Source: Klenkia sp. (GTDB taxonomy: Bacteria; Actinomycetota; Actinomycetes; Mycobacteriales; Geodermatophilaceae). Taken from it: DNA of 10,905 nt. This document shows positions 6,902 through 10,905 of this stretch, piece after piece (the stretch's first letter is position 1; every line of letters starts with the position of its first letter). The notes beneath the pieces are model-generated. The model saw only the letters and a program-made list of their open reading frames with translations. It made no database searches and was not told the DNA's origin. Made by a program: the position numbers and the translations under genes. The stretch lies in NCBI GenBank assembly GCA_025966215.1, contig JAOPVM010000348.1:1-10905 (forward strand), written 5' to 3'.

Positions 6902-7528
6902 TCAACTCCCGCTGGGGCGGCGCTCCCGGACCAGGGGGAGGACGACGGTGTCGACGATCGAGTCGGCGTAGGACTCGTCCAGGGGCTCGCCGGTGAGCAG
7001 CCACCGCTGCACGACCAGGGCAGAGGCAGCGTCGGCGATCGTGGAACCGACCAGGCCCTCGCGGACCTCGCCCCGGGCCTCGGCCCGGCCCCAGACCTCG
7101 CGGAAGGCCTCGGTCCACTGGCCGAGCGGGCCGTTGCGGAAGGCCTCGGCCAGCGCGGGCTGGTGGGGGAGGGTGGAGAGCAGGGACAGCGTGGCCGCGC
7201 CGAGCGGGCCGTTGACCACGTGCACGAGGGAGCGCAGCAGCTCGCGGAGGTCGCCCTCGAGAGCACCGGTGTCCGGGGTGGAGGTCTCGGCCCGGTTCAT
7301 CTCGGCGATCGTGTCGACGACGAGGTCGGACTTGGTGCGCCAGCGGCGGTAGATGGTCGCCTTGCCGACACCGGCCTCGGCGGCCACCGCGTCCATCGTC
7401 AGGGCGTTGTACCCGACGTCGGCGAGGAGTCGCAGGATGGCCGCCCGGATGACGCCGTCACGGGAGGGGTCGCGCGGGCGGCCACCGCGGCTGGAGCGCG
7501 GGGCCTCCGTGGAGGTGAGAGCTGCCAT
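6902..7528 (-). CDS. TetR-family transcriptional regulator
   Basis: The 208-residue protein has an N-terminal TetR helix-turn-helix: residues ~24-72 include DGVIRAAILRLLADVGYNAL, MDAVAAEAGVGKATIYRRW and TKSDLV. The C-terminal ligand-binding region (~75-200) is helical and does not identify a ligand. It begins after a low-complexity basic stretch (SSRGGRPRDPSR). The start is ATG 7528, with TAAAGT 7 nt upstream on the minus strand and no ribosome site; a TTG two codons earlier is in frame but less likely. It is divergent from the EAL gene and convergent with copA. Either itself or the EAL gene is the natural first guess for its target, by the usual habit of the family; nothing in the sequence proves it. 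Confidence 0.93.
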   Translation of the reverse strand: MAALTSTEAPRSSRGGRPRDPSRDGVIRAAILRLLADVGYNALTMDAVAAEAGVGKATIYRRWRTKSDLVVDTIAEMNRAETSTPDTGALEGDLRELLRSLVHVVNGPLGAATLSLLSTLPHQPALAEAFRNGPLGQWTEAFREVWGRAEARGEVREGLVGSTIADAASALVVQRWLLTGEPLDESYADSIVDTVVLPLVRERRPSGS

Positions 7529-7535
7529 GTTCAAG

Positions 7536-7550
7536 ACTTTAGACCGAAAG
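7536..7550 (-). promoter_or_regulatory. -10 element and possible operator of the TetR-type gene
   Basis: On the minus strand TAAAGT (7541-7536) lies 7 nt before ATG 7528, giving a leaderless start. The same bases fall in CTTTCGGTCTAAAG (7550-7537), an imperfect palindrome with 4-bp outer arms CTTT/AAAG. A TetR protein bound there would cover the -10, so autorepression is plausible but unproven. The region is noticeably AT-richer than its surroundings. Confidence 0.45.
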
Positions 7551-7590
7551 ATCCTCGACGACCGTCCACGCCGTCCTGCTGCGTTCCGAC

Positions 7591-7656
7591 ACGCCGGTGT
7601 TGGTGGGGCAGCTCACACCGCACCGACCCGGGTTGCCAACGCCGGTGTTGACACCG
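7591..7656. repeat. 12-bp direct repeat and adjoining palindrome in the tetR/EAL divergent gap
   Basis: ACGCCGGTGTTG occurs exactly at 7591-7602 and 7639-7650, 48 bp apart. The second copy runs into CGGTGTTGACACCG (7643-7656), which has perfect 6-bp arms. The elements lie between two divergent genes, so they could be regulator binding sites. The TTGACA within (7648-7653) has no -10 at the right spacing. Confidence 0.5.
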
Positions 7657-7706
7657 CCGCGAGTCTGGCACCCGCGCGCCTGCCGACCGTGTCCGAGCGG
7701 GTCGGT

Positions 7707-7712
7707 CATCCT
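7707..7712 (+). promoter_or_regulatory. Possible -10 element for the EAL gene
   Basis: CATCCT fits NANNNT and lies 6 nt before GTG 7719. It is a weak match, supported mainly by the same arrangement at other genes in the window and by the absence of a ribosome site. Confidence 0.3.
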
Positions 7713-7718
7713 CGGCGG

Positions 7719-8810
7719 GTGAGCGGACCCGCCGACGACCTGCGCCCGGGGTGGCCGGCGCCCCGGCGGGTGCGGCGGTTGTTGCTGGCCACCCCGCTGG
7801 ACCACGTGCTGCCGATGGTGGCCCGGTCCGCGACTGCCCTGGGCCTGAACGCCGAGACGACGCCGGGCCTCCTGGACGTGGTGGAGGACTCACGCCCCCT
7901 GGACGGACGACGGTTCGACCAGCTCTTCGCGCGGTTGGCCCGAGAGCTGACCTCGGCGGAGACCGACGCGGTCCGGGTGGCCCTCGACCCGGACTCCGAC
8001 GACGGCGCCGTGCTCGCCGCCCAGCTGCTCGCCGCCCCCACCCTGTCGGTGGAGCTGGCCCGGCGCGGGGTGACCGTGGAGGTCGGGTTGCTCACCGAGG
8101 CCGCGCTCTGGCCGGTCTACCAGCCGGTCGTCGACCTGGCCGACGGTCGGGTGGTGGGGCACGAGGCGTTGCTGCGCGGGCGGGTGGACGGCCGGGAGGT
8201 CGGCGGGGGGGACCTGTTCTTCCTGGCCGCCGCCGCGGGCTGGACCGACCGGCTCGACCGGCTGGCCCGGGAGGCCGCGATCCGCGGTGCGGCGGGCTGG
8301 CTCGGTGCTGCCGACCTGTACGTCAACAGCTCGCCGGAGGCGGTCTTCCGGCCCCAGGTCTGCCTGGAGGGCACCGAGGCCGCCGTGCACGACGCTGGCC
8401 TGCGCCCCGACCAGGTCGTCGTCGAGGTCGTGGAGGCCCACGCAGCCCGCGACCGGGGACACCTGCTGGCGGTCCTGGAGCACCAGCGCTCGCTGGGCTG
8501 GCGGGTGGCGCTGGACGACGTGGGCGTCGGCTGGTCCAGCCTCGCACTGGTGTCGGCGTTGCGCCCGGACGTGGTCAAGCTGGACAAGGCGCTGGTCGCC
8601 CGGCTCGACGACGTCGCCGCGCAGGCGGTGGTCGGTGCCCTGGTGGAGCTGGCGCACTCGCTCGACGCCGTCGTCGTCGCCGAGGGGGTGGAGCACGAGC
8701 AGCGCGCCGACCAGGTGCGTGACCTGGGCGTCGACCTGGGGCAGGGCTGGTTGTTCGGCCGACCGGTGCGTCCGGCGGTCGCCGTACCGGAGGAGCTCGC
8801 GGTCCCCTAG
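7719..8810 (+). CDS. EAL-domain protein, probable c-di-GMP phosphodiesterase
   Basis: The 363-residue protein has a C-terminal EAL domain from ~132 to 352. The expected catalytic and metal-binding residues are present: E149 in HEAL, N203 in YVNSSPEAV, E236 in VVEVVE, D266 and D267 in ALDDVGVGWSS, K287 in VVKLDK, E322 in VAEGVE and Q342 in LGQGWLFGRP. The protein is therefore probably active, hydrolysing c-di-GMP to pGpG, although DDFG reads DDVG. Residues 1-130 are helical and match no sensor domain I recognise; no membrane segment or signal peptide is evident, so it is likely cytosolic. The start is GTG 7719, with a weak -10 box 6 nt upstream; GTG 7689 in frame is an alternative. The frame is open much further upstream, but that part is antisense to the TetR gene. 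It is divergent from that gene and shares its stop region with the phosphatase gene. Confidence 0.92.
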   Translation: MSGPADDLRPGWPAPRRVRRLLLATPLDHVLPMVARSATALGLNAETTPGLLDVVEDSRPLDGRRFDQLFARLARELTSAETDAVRVALDPDSDDGAVLAAQLLAAPTLSVELARRGVTVEVGLLTEAALWPVYQPVVDLADGRVVGHEALLRGRVDGREVGGGDLFFLAAAAGWTDRLDRLAREAAIRGAAGWLGAADLYVNSSPEAVFRPQVCLEGTEAAVHDAGLRPDQVVVEVVEAHAARDRGHLLAVLEHQRSLGWRVALDDVGVGWSSLALVSALRPDVVKLDKALVARLDDVAAQAVVGALVELAHSLDAVVVAEGVEHEQRADQVRDLGVDLGQGWLFGRPVRPAVAVPEELAVP

Positions 8811-9412
8811 GCCCGGGGGGTGCCCGCGTTCCAGCCGGTCAGGGCGGGGCGGTCGTGCTCGTGGCCGAGCACGCCGTAGGACCCGGCGTGCAGCGCGAAC
8901 AGCGCCCCGGCCTCCGGTGCCAGGCGCAGCCAGCGGGCGGTCAGGATCCGCAGCACGTGTCCGTGCGCGACGAGGGCGACGTCGCCGTCCACCAGCAGGG
9001 GGCGGACGCGGGTCAGCACCCGGTCCACCCGGGCGCCGACCTCGGCCAGGGTCTCCCCGGGGGTGTCACCGGGCTCGGTGCCGTCGGTCCACAGGGACCA
9101 GGTGCGGCCGAGCTCGGCAGAGATGTCGGGGGTGGTGCGGCCCTCCCACCGGCCGTAGTCGACCTCCACCAGGTCGGGATCGACGGTGTCGGTGGACAGT
9201 CCGGCCAGCTCGGCGGTGCGCCGGGCCCGCTCGCGGGGGCTGACCAGCACCGCTGCGAAGTGCCGGGCGGCCATCGGCTCGCGCAGCCGGCGGGCCTGTT
9301 CCTCGCCCTCGGGCAGCAGCGGCAGGTCGGTGACGCTGGTGTGCTGACCGCTGCGGCTCCACTCGGTCTGCCCGTGCCGCAGCACCACCAGCTCGTGCGC
9401 CGTCTCAGCCAC
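8807..9412 (-). CDS. Histidine phosphatase superfamily protein (phosphoglycerate-mutase-like)
   Basis: The 201-residue protein has the two-histidine core of the superfamily. LRHGQTEW (11-18) holds the phosphorylated H13. SPRERARRT (58-66) supplies phosphate-binding arginines, VDYGRWEGR (84-92) the usual acidic/E-G segment, and LVAHGHVLRI (147-156) the second histidine, H150. Its size fits the monomeric phosphatase branch (CobC-like and broad-specificity acid phosphatases) rather than glycolytic mutase, which is longer. The substrate cannot be told. GTG 9412 overlaps the TGA of the upstream transporter gene by 8 bp (GTGGCTGA), with GGAGG-like bases about 9 nt before it, so the two are coupled. 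Its TAG shares CTAG with the stop of the EAL gene. Confidence 0.94.
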   Translation of the reverse strand: MAETAHELVVLRHGQTEWSRSGQHTSVTDLPLLPEGEEQARRLREPMAARHFAAVLVSPRERARRTAELAGLSTDTVDPDLVEVDYGRWEGRTTPDISAELGRTWSLWTDGTEPGDTPGETLAEVGARVDRVLTRVRPLLVDGDVALVAHGHVLRILTARWLRLAPEAGALFALHAGSYGVLGHEHDRPALTGWNAGTPRA

Positions 9413-10655
9413 GTGCGCCCCCCTCCGTCCGTCCGCCGGCGGACAGCCCGCCGGCCACCGCCATCACGGCGACGGCGCCCAGGATGACCAGCATCGGGAC
9501 GGTCCAGCCACCCGAGACGTCGTGCACTGCGCCGATCACCAGCGGCCCGGTCGCGGCGATCACGTACCCACCGCCCTGCACCGTCGCCGAGGTGCGCCGG
9601 TTCTCCACCAGGTCCCGCGAGCGGGCCACGATGGCGATGAACACCACGGTGATGCCGCCGCCCTGGGCGATCCCGGCGAGCGAGGACCACACCGCCCACA
9701 GCTCCGGCGCCCCGATCAGCCCGATCGGCAGGGTCGCCCAGGCCGCGGTCACGGCCAGCAGCACCGCCGCCGGCCGCTTCCACCAGGCCACCAACGCCGG
9801 GACGGCGAAGGCCCCCACCACGGCGAAGACCTGGAACAGCGACGAGCTGGCCCCGGCCGCGGCACGGGTGAGGCCCTGCTCGTCGGCCAGCAGGCTGGGC
9901 AGCCACGCCGTCACCCCGTAGTAGCTGAACGCCTGCATGCCGAAGGCCAGGGTCAGCCCCCACACCGCGGGTTGTCGCAGGACGGGGCGGCGCGGGCCGG
10001 TGCCGGCGGGCACCGCGGGCTCGTCCCCGGCGGCGGCCCGGGCCGCGGCCACGGCAGCTGTGCGGACCCGCTGCCGGCGCAGCGCGGCGGTCCACACCAC
10101 GGCCGCGGCGAGCACCAGGAGCCCCCAGGACGCCAGCGCCCAGCGCCAGCCCACCAGGTCGGCCAGCGGGGCGGTCGCGGTGGTGGTCAGCGCCGACCCC
10201 ACGTTCAGCGCCGCGGTGTAGGCCGCCGTCACGACGTTGCGCGCGGTGGGGAAGTCCCGACCGATGACCACCGGCAGCACCACGTTGCCCACCGTGATGG
10301 CCAGGCCGATGACCACCGTCCCGGCGATCGCCGTGCGGGCATCGCCCACCGAGCGCAGCACGGTGCCGGCCAGGATCCCCGCCAGGGCGACCAGGACCGC
10401 CCGGTGCGGCCCGGTGCGGGCGATCAGCGCCGAGGCCAGCGGGGCGGCCAGACCGAAGCAGAGCACCGGGATGGCGGTGAGCAGGCCGATGGTCCCGGCG
10501 TCGACGTCGAGGTCCGCGCGCAGGTCGCCGACCACCGGGGCGGTCGCGACCAGCGGCCCGCGCAGGTTCAACGCGACCAGGAGGACGCCGGCGAGCAGCA
10601 GGCCGGGGACCGCGACCGCGGACAGCCGCCGGGGGGTGGATGCCTGGGTCGTCAC
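9405..10655 (-). CDS. MFS transporter of the CynX/NimT type
   Basis: The 416-residue integral membrane protein has about 12 hydrophobic segments. The opening, VALNLRGPLVATAPVVGDLR with LLTAIPVLCFGLAAPLA, is the signature start of the CynX/NimT branch of the major facilitator superfamily (cyanate and 2-nitroimidazole transporters, mostly of unknown substrate). RTGPHRAVL is the loop 2-3 motif. A basic, Ala-rich central loop (around 200-230) separates the two six-helix halves. The start is GTG 10655, preceded by GAGGAGG (10670-10664), a strong ribosome site. It is the first gene of a two-gene unit with the phosphatase and diverges from the partial gene at the right edge. Cyanate or any other specific substrate is not supported by sequence alone. 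Confidence 0.92.
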   Translation of the reverse strand: MTTQASTPRRLSAVAVPGLLLAGVLLVALNLRGPLVATAPVVGDLRADLDVDAGTIGLLTAIPVLCFGLAAPLASALIARTGPHRAVLVALAGILAGTVLRSVGDARTAIAGTVVIGLAITVGNVVLPVVIGRDFPTARNVVTAAYTAALNVGSALTTTATAPLADLVGWRWALASWGLLVLAAAVVWTAALRRQRVRTAAVAAARAAAGDEPAVPAGTGPRRPVLRQPAVWGLTLAFGMQAFSYYGVTAWLPSLLADEQGLTRAAAGASSSLFQVFAVVGAFAVPALVAWWKRPAAVLLAVTAAWATLPIGLIGAPELWAVWSSLAGIAQGGGITVVFIAIVARSRDLVENRRTSATVQGGGYVIAATGPLVIGAVHDVSGGWTVPMLVILGAVAVMAVAGGLSAGGRTEGGARG

Positions 10656-10678
10656 CCCGACACCCTCCTCCCCGCCTC

Positions 10679-10764
10679 CCGGTGGCCGCCCACGCAGGGC
10701 CCTCCCACCGGCCCCTCGGACCGACCGGGAAGCTCCGCCCCGCCCGCACGGGGGCGGCCACCGG
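10679..10764. repeat. 13-bp perfect inverted repeat upstream of the MFS gene
   Basis: CCGGTGGCCGCCC (10679-10691) and GGGCGGCCACCGG (10752-10764) are perfect inverted copies 60 bp apart, in the gap between the MFS start and the right-edge gene. Such a pair could be two regulator half-sites or a long-loop stem. The low sequence complexity of GC-rich DNA makes chance a real alternative. Confidence 0.55.
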
Positions 10765-10780
10765 TGCCGGCTACGCCGAC

Positions 10781-10905
10781 GTGCTGACCGCCCTGGGCGA
10801 GCTCGACGACGCCCAGGAGGAGCTCCGGGTCGCCGGCCTGGTCGCCGGCCTGGTCGCCGCCCACGCCGCGCCCGAGGACCCCTCATGGCTGGCCGCGGAC
10901 CCCGC
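10781..10905 (+). CDS. Probable start of an unknown protein, cut by the right edge
   Basis: From GTG 10781 the frame is open to the edge, with third positions almost all G or C. It reads as a helical, acidic N-terminus, VLTALGELDDAQEELRVAGL, followed by a short duplicated VAGL segment and then AAHAAPEDPSWLAADP. No family is recognisable from 41 residues. The frame is also open back to GTG 10682, but that part is Pro/Arg/Gly-rich and looks non-coding. No ribosome site or clear -10 is seen, so both the start and the reality of the gene are tentative. Confidence 0.4.
   Translation, partial: MLTALGELDDAQEELRVAGLVAGLVAAHAAPEDPSWLAADP
10829..10858 (+). repeat. Short tandem repeat, 12-bp unit, 2.5 copies
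   Basis: GTCGCCGGCCTG occurs twice in succession (10829-10840 and 10841-10852), followed by GTCGCC. In the probable coding frame it encodes VAGL repeated in a helix. The multiple-of-three unit keeps the frame, consistent with coding sequence and with slippage. Confidence 0.6.

Noticed and set aside
3973..7266. A 1097-codon open frame on the minus strand
   Set aside because: It is antisense to csoR-copZ-copA, whose motifs are unambiguous, and runs out of frame through the TetR gene; the product is Gly/Arg/Pro/His-rich and has no recognisable domain.
7648..7653. Perfect TTGACA as a -35 for the EAL gene
   Set aside because: No -10-like hexamer stands 16-19 bp downstream; the bases belong to a palindrome and are better read as part of that.
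7353..7718. Longer EAL protein beginning inside the TetR gene
   Set aside because: The extra 122 codons are antisense to the helix-turn-helix region of the TetR gene and to its promoter, and give basic low-complexity sequence.
10656..10905. Upstream extension of the MFS protein through the right-edge region
   Set aside because: The extra residues are Arg/Pro/Gly-rich with no signal or domain, and GTG 10655 has a strong ribosome site and begins right before the first membrane helix.
1..10905. Mobile elements, CRISPR arrays, riboswitches, phage or defence genes
   Set aside because: None seen: no transposase, integrase, terminal repeats, spaced direct repeats or known defence domains on either strand.

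Overview
The window is very GC-rich DNA with the third codon position almost always G or C, frequent GTG starts and several genes that look leaderless. Together with the families present (CsoR copper repressor, DUF3618, DUF427, a spermidine-synthase-like protein) this points to a high-GC actinomycete. Geodermatophilaceae (Blastococcus, Modestobacter, Geodermatophilus) is my best guess, by inference only. I see no insertion sequence, phage gene, CRISPR array or integrase. Long open frames lie antisense to nearly every real gene, as expected at this GC content, and they are left out.

Left part (1-2957). On the minus strand lie a membrane glycosyltransferase that runs off the left edge, carrying an N-terminal MshEN-like domain and a processive GT2 domain; a spermidine-synthase-like SAM-fold protein; and, 22 bp upstream of the latter, a tRNA-Leu with anticodon UAG.

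Middle part (2958-6901). On the plus strand come an 82-residue unknown protein, a DUF3618 membrane protein and a DUF427 protein. They are followed by a complete copper-export operon: csoR repressor, copZ-type chaperone and copA P1B-ATPase. A CsoR-type palindrome sits on the csoR promoter. Copper binding by CsoR should release this promoter, after which CopZ would pass Cu(I) to CopA for export. A GC-rich hairpin follows copA.

Right part (6902-10905). A minus-strand TetR regulator diverges from a plus-strand EAL-domain protein, probably a c-di-GMP phosphodiesterase, across about 190 bp with small repeats. The EAL gene meets a minus-strand histidine phosphatase tail to tail, and both stop codons share one CTAG. 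The phosphatase start overlaps the end of a minus-strand CynX/NimT-like MFS transporter. The right edge holds a probable truncated plus-strand gene.

Most of the window is ordinary core-type actinobacterial sequence. I did not find a convincing new multi-gene system. The points most worth following are the MshEN-GT2 architecture with a c-di-GMP phosphodiesterase within 6 kb, the operator/promoter layout of the csoR operon, and the tRNA placed just upstream of a protein gene.
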